Shown: positions 24,637 to 37,062 of the stretch, piece by piece
Position numbering within the stretch: position 1 is the stretch's first letter
How the letters are laid out: every line of letters begins with the position of its first letter
Source: Vitellaria paradoxa
Taxonomy: Eukaryota > Streptophyta > Magnoliopsida > Ericales > Sapotaceae
Direction: 5' to 3'
DNA: 64,000 bases
NCBI GenBank assembly: GCA_019916065.1
Contig: CM034242.1
Span: 9,802,879 to 9,866,878, forward strand
Translations under genes and position numbers: made by a program
The notes under the pieces: model-generated
What the model was told of the DNA's origin: nothing
Seen by the model: the letters and a program-made list of their open reading frames with translations, nothing else
Database searches by the model: none

Positions 24637-24753
24637 GAGTGTATTTGGAGTAACAAAAATAAGATAAATTGTAGATTCGTAATTCGTGCAATGAAATAAA
24701 AAATGAATAACTTTTAAAAATTTTCAAAGATTTATAACAAATCAAACAAAACC
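24637..24753. mobile_element. Tourist-like MITE with TAA duplication
   Basis: GAGTGTATTTGGAGTAAC to AAATCAAACAAAACC, TAA on both sides. Core TTCGTAATTCGTGCAATG identifies the family. 117 bp. Confidence 0.75.
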
Positions 24754-24977
24754 TAAATTTAATTAAATTTGTACCTCATGAGTTGAAATACATTTGAGAA
24801 AAAATATTTCCACAACAACTATAGATTAAAGTATATTTTTACCTAATTTCATGTTAAATGATTTTTTTTAAGAGACAATACAAAATTCATAGATATATTT
24901 ACATTTATTTTCCTCAATAATGGTTGTTATATAATTACATATAAGCTTTCATGGCACGTGAAATATAAATCTAATTA

Positions 24978-25134
24978 CGGGTGCGTTTAGTACATTGACA
25001 AATATTGAAGAATTCTGAAAACTTTTTAAAATTTTTAAAAATTATTTACTTTTTATCTTATTACATGAATTATGAACTTATAAATTATTTCAAAATTATC
25101 TCACTTTATCTTACTGTTTGAACTCCAAACACCC
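24978..25134. mobile_element. Tourist-like MITE with TTA duplication, inverted orientation
   Basis: GGGTGCGTTTAGTAC to AACTCCAAACACCC, TTA at 24975-24977 and 25135-25137. The core ACATGAATTATGAACTTATA is the family core read in reverse. Confidence 0.7.
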
Positions 25135-26031
25135 TTACATTCAACAAACTTTATTAATTTTACATTTTAATCCAAATCATAAAACATCGTGTGTTGACTT
25201 TTGTATAGCAATGTGCTATTGGGCCAAATCTGTGTAAGTACTCCATTATTAAATGAATGGAAAAGAGAGAAAAAAATGAGAAGTACAAAAAATTCACAAA
25301 ATTTACTTTATACATACATATTATATATATATATATATATATTAAAGAGTTCATTTTCTTACATTCTTTTTTGACACTTCACCAGACGAAAAAATCTGTC
25401 AGTTTTAGCTTACTTACAAGTAACCTACTTTTTTTTTTTTTTTTTGTAATTACAAGTAACCTACTTTATTATGTCTTGCGCGGGTCCGTTTTGTCAAAAA
25501 AAAAAAAAAATAATAATAATAACAAAAACAGCAAAAAATATAATTTATAAATTTTTTTTTGACATTTGACACATAATTACTAAATTATATTTTTCAGAAA
25601 TAAATAATAAAATTTTTTAATTTTTACGTCAACTTTTTTAAAGAGAAAAACTATCCTAACGATTTTTTTTTTTAGTTCCGTTAAAACAGTTTTATATTAA
25701 AATTTATTGAAAGTGATTCAAAAATTTTTTTAATTTGTAAAAAAATTATTAAATTTTGTAAAATATTATTAGAGTTTATAAAAAATTTATTGGTGTTTAT
25801 AAAAATTTATTGAAATATGTAAATATATATAAATTTATAAAAATTTTACAAAATATATTAAGTACAAAATGTGTTAAAAATTTTAAAAATTTTTAAAAAT
25901 TTTAGTATTTTTCAAAATTTTTTTTATTATACCAAACCAACCCTAAGAAACATGTGCATTGAACATCTCGAGGGAGATGAATCCCGTCCCATCAAACATC
26001 TTTCATTTAACTTCTCTACTTCTCTCTGTAG

Positions 26032-26372
26032 AGGCGTTTGGTAACAAAATTTTTAACCAAAAAAAAATATCAACTTCTGATTTTTATTCGTTTGACAAAC
26101 TCTTAATTTTTATCACTTTTTTACTTTACTATAATAACTTCTCAATTCAAATATTACTAAAAATTGTTAAAATTTACTAAAAGTTACTAAAATTTACCAA
26201 AAATTACTAAAAATTGTCAAAAATTACCAAAAAATTTACTAAAGACCCAAAAGTTACAAAAAATTACTAAAAATTGTTAAAAATTACTACTTTTGTTTTA
26301 CCAAACACACCAAAAAAATAACTAATAACTTTTAGTCAAAATTTGCTAAATATTGTGTCTCCAAACACTTCC
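26032..26372. mobile_element. Harbinger-like AT-rich element
   Basis: AGGCGTTTGGTAACAAAATT to GTCTCCAAACACTTCC. Interior of repeated AAAATTACTAAAA as in 22176-22503. Flanks TAG/TAA. Confidence 0.6.
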
Positions 26373-26442
26373 TAAAACAAATTATGAAAAGGAAAAAAGG
26401 GAGGGGGGGAGTTATTACCCAAAATTGCACTCAAGCAACCAC

Positions 26443-26577
26443 TGAGTCTGTTTGAAGTTTCAAATTTTTTTAAAAAACTCCAAAATTTTGTAACTTCTTT
26501 TCAATCAAATTTTGTCACGCATCACTTTTAACACAATTTTTTTTTTTTTTTGAATTTTTTCAAAACTCCAAACGCCA
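26443..26577. mobile_element. Divergent Tourist-like MITE
   Basis: Left GAGTCTGTTTGAAGTTTC, right AAACTCCAAACGCCACC. It lies 200 bp downstream of the bL19c stop codon. Confidence 0.45.
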
Positions 26578-26777
26578 CCAAAACAACACCACAATAAGCA
26601 ATTGATGGAAAGGATTGATCGCAATATTCCCAGCAAGCATAAGTGCAGAATTTTATATTCATCAGAAGATTGCGACTCAAAGCAAATTAAGCTCTTCTCA
26701 CAACTTTCATGGGAAGTTACGGAGAAATGGATACAAAAAGGCAAAATATTTCCAACAAGAAGGCTACATCATGGTTT

Positions 26778-29713
26778 TCATTTGAAAGTGGAGAACCTGG
26801 GAAGCTTATCCCTCAAATAGTATAACCTTGCTCTTCTTACTTTCCTGTGGCTAACAACCTTTATCTCTTTGATGTTTGGTGAGTACCTGCATGAGGAAAA
26901 AAATGTCAGATATATCAAGAGCCGACTCCCTAAAGCTGTGTTTGGAACAAGGATTTGTGTAGGAAAAATAAAAGTGGAAGAAAAAAGGTAGGAAAGCAAA
27001 GTAAAATAAAATAAAATTTTGGTATGGTAACAAAATTGAGAAGAAAATAAATAAATGTACATAAAAAAATTTAATTTCTTATGACATCATTTACCTCCGC
27101 TTCCCCTTCCCCCCCCCCCCAAAAAAAAAACAAATCCTTGTTCCAAACATACCCTAAGTGTAAATTTAAACCATGGCAACATCACAAAAACATTAATCAT
27201 TGATCAGGTTCACTCTAAACACACAAATGACAAATACTTCTAAATAATTAAGATTAAGAAGAGAACTTAAGTCTGACAGATTCTGCAAGGATGACATTTT
27301 CTTAGAAGCACCAAAGCAGGTTAAGAAATCAATTCCAATCACCACCTAGATGAGGTTTTGCATTTAGCTTCTACATTAGGTACATCTTTTACTACCAATT
27401 GTTGTTGCTAAGGCTAAAAAAATAAATAAGTAAATAAAATAATAATATTAATAATAATGAACAAAATTCTCAGTTAAATTAAAAAAAAAAAAATGGAAGT
27501 TCACTCTCTGTTCTTTTTGATATAACAGGAGGGGTCATATTTGGTGATTCTTACATTTCACTTACTCTTTCTAGGTTTGTTGATTCCAGAAGCAAAATGG
27601 GGAGAGAAGTAACTAGAAGGCTTCCTATAATATCCCCCAATACTCTTTGTACCTCTAAAAGACGTTCTATAACAGCCACAAATACAATTTTTCTAACATG
27701 GAGTGAAATTTTGAGTTTTTTTATTGTACCAGTGATGCCTGCTAGAATTCCAAGTGGAGAAAAGCATTGTTTTCAATTTTCTCTCTCCCACAAAGTGACT
27801 GTTGGACTCCCTAGTCAAGTTTTTCAAGGTCCAAGTGTCAAGTGGCAAACTGCATGTTGGACCCAATCGAAAGTGAAGAAGGGTAACAAAATTGTGGGTG
27901 ATTTAAAGGGGTAAGGGGGATGCTGCAGCGGGCACTACTCAGCCATAGATTGAGTTTGTGTCCGGTGCACTTACTCGATCCAATGGCTGAGCAGCGCACT
28001 GCAGAGGCCCTGAGTCCGATTTGAAGGTATTGAGGGAGAAAATCAAAACATTAGGCAAATACTATATAAAAGTGTGCATTTAGAATGTTGAATACATGAA
28101 CTCTATCCAAACGGACAGATTGAATTCAGGAAAAACCTTAATTCCAGTGGCAGCAAGGTCCATCACAGTACAATCATAATATAGTAAATGGATTATTTAC
28201 ACTAGGTATTAGGCATTCAAAATGAAATATTTCATAAGAAAACAAATACAATTTTGCCAGTAACAATTATACTTATTGACTTGCAAAGTCAACAATTAAG
28301 GCAACATTGAAAAATTCAATAAATTATTGAAATTTATTGTTTTGCATGCAATTTTGTAGTTCCACATCAAGCAGTGACACACAAGTGATACTTACACAGG
28401 GAATACAATCTCAACTCCAATGCCTGCAATTATCCTCCGAATCCGAATTGTTGTGTGGATACCAGCATTTTGCTTTGATATAACTATACCTTTATATACA
28501 GATAATCTACGCCTATTTTCCGGAACTTCCTGCAATCACATAAACATAAACTCCCCACGAAGTCAGCAAACAATATATCTATATATAATAAGCAAGAGAA
28601 ACAATAATCAAAGCCCCAGTTACCAATTTAATTTCCACGATGTCCCCGGTCCTAATGTCTGGAACCGGTCTTTCCTTCTCAGAAGCCTCAATTGCTCTCT
28701 TGTTCAAAATCTACTCACAGGCCAAAAAAAATTATACAACAGGATCAGCTATTTTTCAAAATCAAGCATTACCCCTTTTCAAAATCAAGCATTACCCCTT
28801 TTCGCTGCTGAGAAAAGGTAATAAAATAAATAAAGGTACGTTTGGAGTGACAAAAAGTAGGAAAAAATGAGATAAAATAAGATAAGTTATGAGTTCGTAA
28901 TCCATGCAGTGAGATAAAAAGTGAATAATTTTTAGAGTTTTTCAATATTTTTTACCCTTTTTCAGAGTTTTTGCCACTCAAATGGAGCCGAAAATAACAA
29001 TCTGCATCTTGCATAATTGATAATTCAATTCGTGGCTTGAGAAAACTCAAAATAGGTACATATACTCAATTAAGCCATGTATACAATTTCTCTTCCTTAA
29101 TTTGCTGAAGCAAAGCAAGAAGTTATTTGGCTTTCCATTCCCCCAATATTTGTGCAATCAAAAGGGTACCAGGAATAATAACAGATGGATTGAAGTGAAA
29201 TTTACCCCCATTATATCTCCTAGCTTGATCCGAGGCTTTCTTGGCGGCTTTTCCTCAATTTCGACCTCAGCTCCCACTTCTGCTTCTGATTCAGGGGCTT
29301 CAGAATCAGCATCTTCATTCTCTTCAACGTTCTCATTCAACTCCGCTCCTCCTTCCGAATTCGACTCGGCTTTGACAACGAAAGATCGATCATTCCATTT
29401 CGCAACGACAGAGCCGCAACTCAGTCTAAATGCATTCACTGAATCCCTGGTAATCGAAGCTCGAGTCAAATTGAACGAAGAGGGAGGACGAGAGATAAGT
29501 GCAGAAAGCCCTAACGTCTTGGGATGGCATTGTGTAGGGTTTCTAGAGATCACAAACACCGCCTGCAATCCATAATTCGATTCCCATAAAACAAAATTCA
29601 CATAAAACAAGTACAAAAATATTTATATATACATACATATATACATGCATTGGATATGTAGAGAGAGAGAGAGAGAGAGTGTGTCTGACCTGAGGAAGAA
29701 CATTAGAGGCCAT
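26778..29713 (-). CDS. RPL19: Plastid ribosomal protein bL19 precursor (50S subunit, chloroplast)
   Basis: Nuclear-encoded protein of the large subunit of the plastid ribosome, at the subunit interface. Minus-strand exons: 29690-29713, 29206-29562, 28624-28710, 28396-28529 and 26778-26886; phases close and give 236 aa. Residues 1 to about 75 ([17 protein letters not shown]..., rich in S/R) form a transit peptide. An acidic linker follows (about 80-112, many E and D). The bL19 domain runs from [20 protein letters not shown] through [40 protein letters not shown] and [20 protein letters not shown] to the terminal [15 protein letters not shown]. This matches bacterial and plastid L19 over its full length. 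Exon 1 has only 24 bases, so the start MASNVLPQ was chosen because it splices in frame and precedes a CT-rich intron. Intron 4 (1.5 kb) carries a MITE and a hairpin. Confidence 0.96.
26934..27154. mobile_element. Harbinger-like MITE in bL19c intron 4
   Basis: Terminal repeats of about 20 bp: TGTTTGGAACAAGGATTTGT and its exact inverse on the right, with TAA at 26931-26933 and 27155-27157. A run of C followed by A lies next to the right terminal repeat. Confidence 0.8.
27922..28004. repeat. 83-bp hairpin in bL19c intron 4
   Basis: CTGCAGCGGGCACTACTCAG pairs imperfectly with TGAGCAGCGCACTGCAG on the other side; CATAGATTGAGT pairs with ACTCGATCCAATG. The loop is around GTCCGG. It could be a tiny foldback element; a small-RNA precursor cannot be excluded. 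Confidence 0.55.
28752..28802. repeat. 25-bp tandem duplication
   Basis: TTTTCAAAATCAAGCATTAC occurs twice in a row beside bL19c exon 3, in intron 2. Confidence 0.85.
28834..28989. mobile_element. Tourist-like MITE in bL19c intron 2
   Basis: AGGTACGTTTGGAGTGACAA on the left; TTTTTGCCACTCAAATGGAG inverted on the right. Core GAGTTCGTAATCCATGCAGT. No clean target duplication. Confidence 0.7.
29661..29680. repeat. GA/CT microsatellite in bL19c intron 1
   Basis: GA tract 10 bases from the intron 1 donor, CT on the coding strand. Confidence 0.9.
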
Positions 29714-29879
29714 GGCCACAGTTTGACGTAGTGTCTGCTAAGCTAGGGTTTGAGAATTCATGAAGTGAGTGACGCTGCAAAACCCTTATCCGTTTGGAAG
29801 ATTGAGCTAGCTGCATAAGCTGCGCCGTGCGCCGAAGGCTCATTTTATCCATTGCAGCTTATCCTACAATTATTAATTA

Positions 29880-30364
29880 TTTCCTTAATTTTTTTTTTTG
29901 CGTGAATGATACGTTTAAAATAACAAAAAAAGATAAAATTTAATAAAAATTATGAATTCATAATTTATACCGTAAATTAAAAAATAATAAATAATTTTTA
30001 AATATTTTAAATATTTTTTAATAATTTTTATTAATTTTTAAAACTTCAAATAGAGTTTAAAAAAACTAATGAATTTAAATAAATAAATAAAATCAAATGA
30101 ATTTAAAATTTCAAATAATATAGTTTATCTTCAAATTTAGAAAAAATGGGCATTATATTTTACCTTCAGAATTACTTAGACTATTAAAAAAAAAAAGATA
30201 TTTTATTACTATTAATTTCTATAAATATGAATTTTTTAATTGGACGAGCAGCTATTAATCATATTATCTGTTTAATATTTTAATTTATCTTATTAATGTA
30301 AATAAGTAAAAAAAAGTAAAATTAAAAAAAAGTGTAATAAATTAATAAGATTAAATTAGGAGAA
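29880..30364. other. AT-rich divergent promoter region between bL19c and the G3P transporter
   Basis: No gene. The two divergent start codons are about 1.1 kb apart, and the middle is about 85% A+T. Confidence 0.5.
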
Positions 30365-30370
30365 CACGTG
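30365..30370 (+). promoter_or_regulatory. G-box (CACGTG)
   Basis: A perfect CACGTG followed within ten bases by a CACATG, just before the base composition switches from AT-rich to gene-like. A typical bZIP/bHLH site position for the G3P transporter promoter; function is inferred. Confidence 0.35.
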
Positions 30371-30494
30371 CCTTGCACATGCTTCTCATAGTCGATGTCA
30401 TTTGGCGTCTCTCCCGCCAACTTCGTCGCCCGCTCTCTCTGTGTGGACTCCATTCCGCTCGCGCCCTCTTCCTCTACAATCCAACCACTCTACA

Positions 30495-30642
30495 ATGGCC
30501 GGGGTCCTTACACCGGTCACATTCTCGTCTTCTGCTTTTGATTCCCATAAATTTCGACTAAATCAGCCACAACCAATAGCTCCTTCACCCGTTTGTAATG
30601 TAGGGAGATTTAATTTATCACCAATTTTGTTCAGCCGAGCCG
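30495..30642 (+). other. Upstream open frame resembling a transit peptide or alternative first exon
   Basis: An ATG opens 49 codons (MAGVLTPVTFSSSAFDS..., S/P/R-rich, few acidic residues) ending at a good donor CCG/GTAATT. A candidate acceptor lies at 30775. Joining them does not keep the frame of the transporter, so this would be an upstream frame overlapping the main start codon, or an exon of another transcript. I do not recognise the peptide. Confidence 0.35.
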
Positions 30643-30799
30643 GTAATTTTTCTGTTCTTGAGCTCTTAATCATCGTTCAATGCTGCATTGAAGGTTCTTG
30701 AATTTTGATTTCGATTTCGATTATGGACTGGTGTTGTTGAATTTGTCTCCCGTAAGTTTTAGCTCGTTGTTTTAGGGTCTCAGAATTTTGAATGTGGAT

Positions 30800-33700
30800 A
30801 TGGCTCGGGGTTTGGATGCAGTGAGGAGGGGCACTCCACCTGGAATTTCGTTCTTGAGGAGCGTTAGAGGCAAAGATTGGAGTCTAAACACGTATAGATA
30901 TGTGATTTTGTTGGTTACCTTTATAGCATATGCTTGTTACCATGCTTCTAGGAAACCTAGTAGTATAGTCAAGAGTGTTTTGGACCCACATCCTAATAAT
31001 GATGACCATTTCGTGTACCCCTGGCCGGTTGGCAAATTCTTTATTGAGCGGGAATTCGTGGGGGCTGAGATGGATGGATTGAGGGGTGAGGGTTGGGCGC
31101 CTTTCGATGGAAGGGGAGGGACCTCGAAACTGGGGGAGATTGATGTTGCTTTCCTCGCGTGTTATTCTATGGGAATGTATGTCGCAGGACATTTGGGGGA
31201 CACGTTGGACCTCCGCTTGTTTTTGACTACTGGGATGATTGGGAGTGGCATTTTTGTTTGGTTTTCCGGGATGGGTTATTTCTGGGGTGTTCATGTCTTC
31301 TGGTTTTATTTGGTCATGCAAATGGCGGCCGGCTTGTTTCAGGCCACCGGTTGGCCTTCAGTCGTTGCTGTTGTAGGCAATTGGTTTGGCAAGAGGAAGA
31401 GGGGATTGATAATGGGTGCTTGGAATGCTCATACATCTGTGGGGAATATCAGCGGGTCGCTTCTCGCCGCTAGTGTGCTGGAGTATGGGTGGGGCTGGTC
31501 TTTTATTCTTCCGGGTGCTTTTATCTTTCTGGGAGGGGTAATGGTTTACCTGTTCTTGGCTGCTTATCCCGAGGATGTTGGATTCTCTTGCCTCAATGGT
31601 TTGGCTGCCAACGAAGAGGCAGTGTCATATGATGAAGAAGCTCTGGTAAGAAAGGGGGACTTCGTGGAAGCCGCAAAGGACAATCTTCCAGGGCTTGGAT
31701 CAATGAGTCGGAAAAACATCGGACTTCTTGAAGCTTGTGTAATACCTGGAGTCATACCATTTGCATTGTGCCTCTTTTTTTCAAAGCTGGTGGCATACAC
31801 ATTTTTGTATTGGTTACCATTTTATCTAACCCAGACAGGTATTTTCTTACTTTCTAAATCCTTTTTCTTATTGGATTTATTGATGAAAATACGTTTAAAA
31901 TACCTGGTTTTTTAAAATCGCAATAATCTTTTCAACCTGTTGCTTGTGTAACTTCTGATTTTACTATGTGGGATGTGCCATCTTGACTTTGGTCAATGAG
32001 GGTTGAAGCTAAAAAAGTTTGCAATTGACTGTTAAGCGTTAATACAATCAAGAATATATTGCATGAAGATCAGGATAGATCTGAATCTTGTATCAATTGT
32101 GGGACAATTTTTTATATTTTAATCCTCGAAGTGAAGTGCTTAGCTCAATCTAAATTAATTGCCTTCATTTGATAAGTAAAAGTATAAATTTGTCCTCTAA
32201 ATTTCAGTGGTTGCACGTTTCAGTTTTTGTTAGTTTGTTACTACTACAAAGCATCCCAATTTTAAGTTTTACAGCTGTCATATGTCTTTACATGCGTGGA
32301 TGGCGTCACATCGTTTGAATGTTTTTAAATGCATTTGATCTTTTTCATGTTTCTCATCTTGTTCACTTTCATGATTTCACAGCTATTGGTGGAAAGTATG
32401 TATCGGTAAAATCTGCTGGAAATCTTTCTACCTTGTTTGATGTTGGTGGTATTGTTGGTGGAATTTTGGCTGGCTACATATCTGATAAACTCAAAGCACG
32501 GGCTACCACTGCAGCCAGCTTCATGTATGCAGCAATCCCTTCATTGCTTCTATACCACTCGTATGGAAACGTTTCCAAGACCGTTAATATTGTACTCATG
32601 ATTATGGCTGGTTTGTTCGTAAACGGACCCTATGCCCTTATTACGACTGCCGTCTCAGCTGATCTTGGCACTCACAGTTCTCTCAGAGGGGATGCTCGAG
32701 CACTGGCAACAGTCACTGCCATTATTGATGGCACTGGATCTGTTGGGGCAGCTCTGGGTCCTCTACTTACTGGTTTCCTTTCTAGTAAGGGATGGGGTGC
32801 TGTTTTTGTGATGCTAATGGCTTGTGCTTTTATTGCTGGTCTTCTTTTATCCCATTTGGTCATAACTGAACTTACTGAGAAAAACTGCAGAGGAAAAGCT
32901 ATACCCACAGGCACGGGGCAGCACACTACCCGAGGTAATGTGCTGCTTGTATTTTATTTTATCTCTGATGCATATATGTTTGCATATGTGGATGTCTTAT
33001 GAAACTGGTTTTTTGGTTCTCCATATCATTGAATGATAATCTGGCCCCTGTACGGATCCATCACAGAAAATGCGTTCTGCACAATTCTGCAATTGTTGAT
33101 TGCTCCATATGATGTTCATATAATGAAGGCTTATAATAACCATCTTGAACATGAAGCTGTAGAAAAAGTGATAGATAATGTTTAAAAAAAAAAAAAATTA
33201 TAACAAGTATTTAATAGTGAATATTAGCGTGAGTGGTGTCTCTGTTTATGCTTAAAAGGAGACTTGTGGGATTCCTGTCTGGAATGATTTCTTGTCTAGT
33301 TATCCGTCCAGACAGATGCCAATGTTCTACCTCACTGACATCAATGTTCTTTAGGTAGAGCGGAGGTGAATCCTGTGTGGAAACTGATGAACTAGTTGTT
33401 CTTCTTATTCTCAAAATTTGGAACGTTGATTTTCAGCAACCAGTTCCTCGACATGGAATATTGGGTTCCCAATTCAATCTTAAATTCTTAATTAGACGGC
33501 CACAAACATAAATTGATTTTAAGAGAGTTTGGGCAGTGTGGATACATGAGCTGTACTTGAGAAATATCTCACTTAACCTTTTGTTCAAAATGTTGCTTGT
33601 GGCTCTAAAGTTGTTTTATTAATAGGACTTCTATTTTTCTACTTCTTACCCCTCTGTTCAGTTCGGTTTATCTTGTATCAAGAACAGAATCTTTGTTAAA

Positions 33701-35487
33701 TCCATTGTGGCATAAAGCACCAAACAAGTATGAGGTCCATCTTTCAGAACTTTTAAGAATTCTATAGAAAGAATTACATTTCGCGAGCTCTGAAAATGGC
33801 TAAGCATGCTCATAATTGGGTTTCTCTATTATTTTTGAGCTGTTATAATGGCAAAACATACTAGTAATTGGACTCAATGACGAAGCTAGCAAGTGTTGGG
33901 TGGGCCCAGCAGGAAAATGCCACTGGTACTTGCAAACTTTGGGTCAAAAAAATTTTTATGTTATGGTTTGGCCCCCTAAAATTTAGGTTCAAAATTTTTA
34001 TGATCCAATTAATTTTGCCTTCAATACTGAATTCAAGTAATCACTTATTATTAATAACACAAAAAATTTGAAAGAAAAAATGATTTAGTCCAAAGTTTAA
34101 ATGGTCCTAGAAATTTAAGCATGCAAAAATATTCCTAACCCAAATATTTTTAAAATTTAAAGATCATTATAATTTGTCCAACATCAAATAGTAATTAATA
34201 AACTAAAACGATAGAATAAGGATTGATTTATTTCTTATGATTGGTGGAGGCAAGAAAGCCTTTTTTTTTTTGGTAACTTGGAATTCGCACCGGTTTATTG
34301 CAGCTCTCAACAAATTACGTAGTCAATGAGGCAACAAAGTCCAATATCTACTTCCTCGTTTACCAATTGATTAAACTTTTCCTTGCTTTGTCTGTTTTTA
34401 CTACAACTACGAAGTGTGCATTTTTGGCTGAGTATGGTTAAAACAAAATTTGGAACAAGATAGGGGATAATTTCCTTAAAAATGCACTGCTTCTGTAGGT
34501 TGAAAGGGAAATAACTGAAAATTTTAGGTCATATTAAATTATCAGGGATTTAACGAAATGAAAAGGTGTCGACTATCACTTTAATTGATAAATCATTGGA
34601 CATTTATGTGAAGCTTTTCTTTTTATATATATTAATGTATTTTTGTTTTTCAAATATAAAGCAAACAAGTACTACTTTGTTTTAGACTTAAATTTGCACC
34701 AAACCCCACCTCCCCACCCAAAAAAAAAAAAAAAAAAGAAAACTCTAGTGGAAATCCTTTGTCTCTGATTGGACTTCCTTATATTTTTGAAGCAGTTTCA
34801 TCCCTGATTGGACTTTTCCTTATATTTTCTAAGAAGTTTCCTAGTAGCTTCAGGGAATAGGTGTCCTACAGAGTTCGCCTATATTGGTAATGAAATGCTG
34901 AACCATGAAACAAATTTCATTCTGTATCATCAAAGAAAGCTAGTCATTGTATAAGTAGATTATATTTTCCTGAAGGTGAAACAATTTGTTACTACTAAAA
35001 TCCCTCGCGGATTTGAATTTTCGATTACTTGGGGGCGTTTGGAAAGACAAAAAATGAGATAAGTTGTGAGTTCATAATTCGTGTAGTGAGATAAATAGTG
35101 AATAACTGTTAGAAGTTTTTGAAGATTTTTTTTATTTTTAGCAAACTAAACGCAGCTTTAATTGTCTTACACGTAAACTCGGGAGTAATGATTATAAATT
35201 AAATCTGAAAAATGTACCTGAGAATAAGCTTTAAGTTTTGCATTTGTGATGATAGAATTATCATTGCTAATATTAGGAAAACCAAAACAAAATGTTCCCA
35301 AGCAGCCCGCCGGTCCCATGAATTATGGTAAAGGCCTAAAAATGCATGCATGCATAATTTTTGAAATTCTAATTTCCATAATGGCACGAATTTTTACCTT
35401 CTGTTTATGTTCCTTGTCTTGGGCTTACTGGAAAATGTCTTTGTTGCAGCTGCTGCATCTCAACCCCTTCTAAGTGATCAAAGGTGA
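30800..35487 (+). CDS. Glycerol-3-phosphate transporter (G3Pp, major facilitator superfamily)
   Basis: Organophosphate:phosphate antiporter-like permease of the plant G3Pp family, related to bacterial GlpT; several family members respond to phosphate starvation. Exons 30800-31838, 32383-32934 and 35450-35487, phases 1/2 at both junctions, 542 aa. The start is [20 protein letters not shown]. About twelve membrane helices are seen: the first at residues about 33-50 ends in the conserved [18 protein letters not shown]. The central loop (about 255-300) is charged. Exon 2 carries [20 protein letters not shown] and [20 protein letters not shown], typical of the family. The last exon encodes only [12 protein letters not shown] and stop, a di-leucine-containing tail. 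Intron 2 is 2.5 kb and holds a MITE at 35032-35155. A 5' UTR intron ending at 30775 is plausible. Confidence 0.93.
33001..35030. other. Large intron 2 of the G3P transporter
   Basis: No coding content. 33868-34080 has a GC-richer patch (GGTGGGCCCAGCAGG, TTTGGCCCCCTAAAATTTAG) like hAT-type MITE ends, but I cannot place its limits. Confidence 0.4.
35032..35155. mobile_element. Tourist-like MITE in G3P transporter intron 2
   Basis: GGGGCGTTTGGAAAGACAAA to TTAGCAAACTAAACGCAGC with core GTTCATAATTCGTGTAGTG. It lies 300 bp upstream of the tiny last exon. Confidence 0.65.
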
Positions 35488-35821
35488 TATGAGGTATGGG
35501 CTCATCATGAAGTATCCCGGTGTTTGAATAATCAAGAATGAATGGTAAACATTCAAGTGATCCAGTAAAAGTACAATATACAAATGAAATCATATGCAGT
35601 TTGTGTAACTTTGATGACCTCAGGTGCATTGTGTAGTAAAAACTTTGTTATTTGCTTGTTTTTGTAATTAGTTCCATAACAAATGTAAAGGGCTTGACAG
35701 GTGTCAAGACCTTGTCTTACTGAAACCAAGTCCGGTGCCCCGGCTGCTGGTGGAAGGTGGGCACTGGATGGGGCTGGGCTCCAACATTGTTGAAAGATAG
35801 AGGGATAGTCTTAGTAATATA

Positions 35822-35857
<36 letters not shown>

Positions 35858-36487
35858 GACCTCTAAGATTATGATGAGGCTAGGTGAAGGATTATTTGTA
35901 AGAGGCTAGGTAAAGGATTGTTTGTTCTTGTGATTCATAAGCCTTTTTTTTTTTTTTTTTCAATCATTGTGCTACACACCACTTGGAGATTTGTTTTGTT
36001 TCTTCCTAATTTCCCTTTTTACTTGTTTGTCATTTTTTATCATCTTTCAAATTTTTGTGATAGTTATTCTGTTCATAATTATTGCTGTGAGCATTTGGAG
36101 AACCTATTGTTTTCACCTTGAGCTTTAGCTGATCATTACTTTTAGAAAAGTTGAAAGATGGGGCTGAGTGCCTTATATTTTTGTGAATTCAAGTTGTCCT
36201 TATTATCCCTAGTTTGGTGCCTATTTGCAAATCTGTGAACCATCATCATGTGATAATGTTATTATTAGCCTAATAAAAACTCCAAAAGGAATGGCTTGTG
36301 AAGTTTTGATACCTTCCAAAATATGGATCTCCATCACCGGCCAAAACCTACCAAAACATTTATTTGTCCTTTGTCCACGGGATGACAATATTGCACACTA
36401 ATTACGAAAACTTAATCCGAAATTTATAGCCTTTAATACGAAGTTACCAAAAAAAATTACGTGCTCAACACAATACAAATATGAATA
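35488..36487. other. 3' flank of the G3P transporter
   Basis: Probably 3' UTR up to about 35800, then an (AT)n microsatellite at 35825-35855 and AT-rich sequence. No further gene. Confidence 0.5.
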
Positions 36488-37002
36488 GCGTAAATATTTA
36501 CCTTCTCTTAATATTAGGATAATTATATTTAAGACCTTTAACATTTAAAAGTTATATTTACTTACTTTATTTTAAAATGTTGTTAGTATTGACCTTGTTC
36601 TGATCAAATTAATTGTTAAAATTTAAAATAAAATATTAAAAGAACTAAAAGTTTAGGTGTTTTTCTTATTTTATCATTCTTTTTCTCACATTATTTTGAG
36701 TTTTTTTTTTTTTAACAAAAAAATCTTCAAAAATAAGTAAAAATAAAAAATTTTTTGAAGACTTTTGTTAAAAAAAAAAAAAAACTAACAAGGTGTGAGA
36801 AAGAGAGGGGGTAAAATAAGAAAAATATCCAAATTTTTAGTCAGTTTGACATTTTATGTTAAATTTTAATAATTGATACTATCAAGAGAGGGATCAATGT
36901 TAACAACATTTTAAAGAAATGAAAAAAAATGTAATTTTTAAATATTATAGATGCTAAATATAATTTATTCAGATGTTATGCGGAGGTAGGTGTAATTTAC
37001 TC
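36488..37002. mobile_element. Mutator-like foldback MITE, copy A
   Basis: 515 bp flanked by ATATGAATA / ATGTGAATA (9 bp, one mismatch). Ends GCGTAAATATTTACC and, inverted, GAGTAAATTACACCTAC. The arms fold on each other with TTTTTGAAGACTTTTGTTAA near the centre. No coding capacity. Same family as 37967-38488. Confidence 0.8.
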
Positions 37003-37062
37003 ATGTGAATATGAAGTCACGGAAAGAAAAGACAACTATTAAGTATATTTGAAATTGATATA

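Larger units (their letters stand above)
19370..26777. other. Long AT-rich spacer between VAP and bL19c
   Basis: Seven kilobases with no supported gene on either strand. What it holds is a series of short transposons listed separately, homopolymer tracts and a possible LTR remnant. Open frames here are short and low-complexity. Confidence 0.7.

Noticed and set aside
27597..27914. 105-codon open frame in bL19c intron 4
   Set aside because: No recognisable domain, wrong strand for the host gene, and no splice or promoter signals.
30788..30799. Upstream in-frame extension of the G3P transporter
   Set aside because: It would need a TTG start; the first in-frame ATG at 30800 begins the conserved protein.
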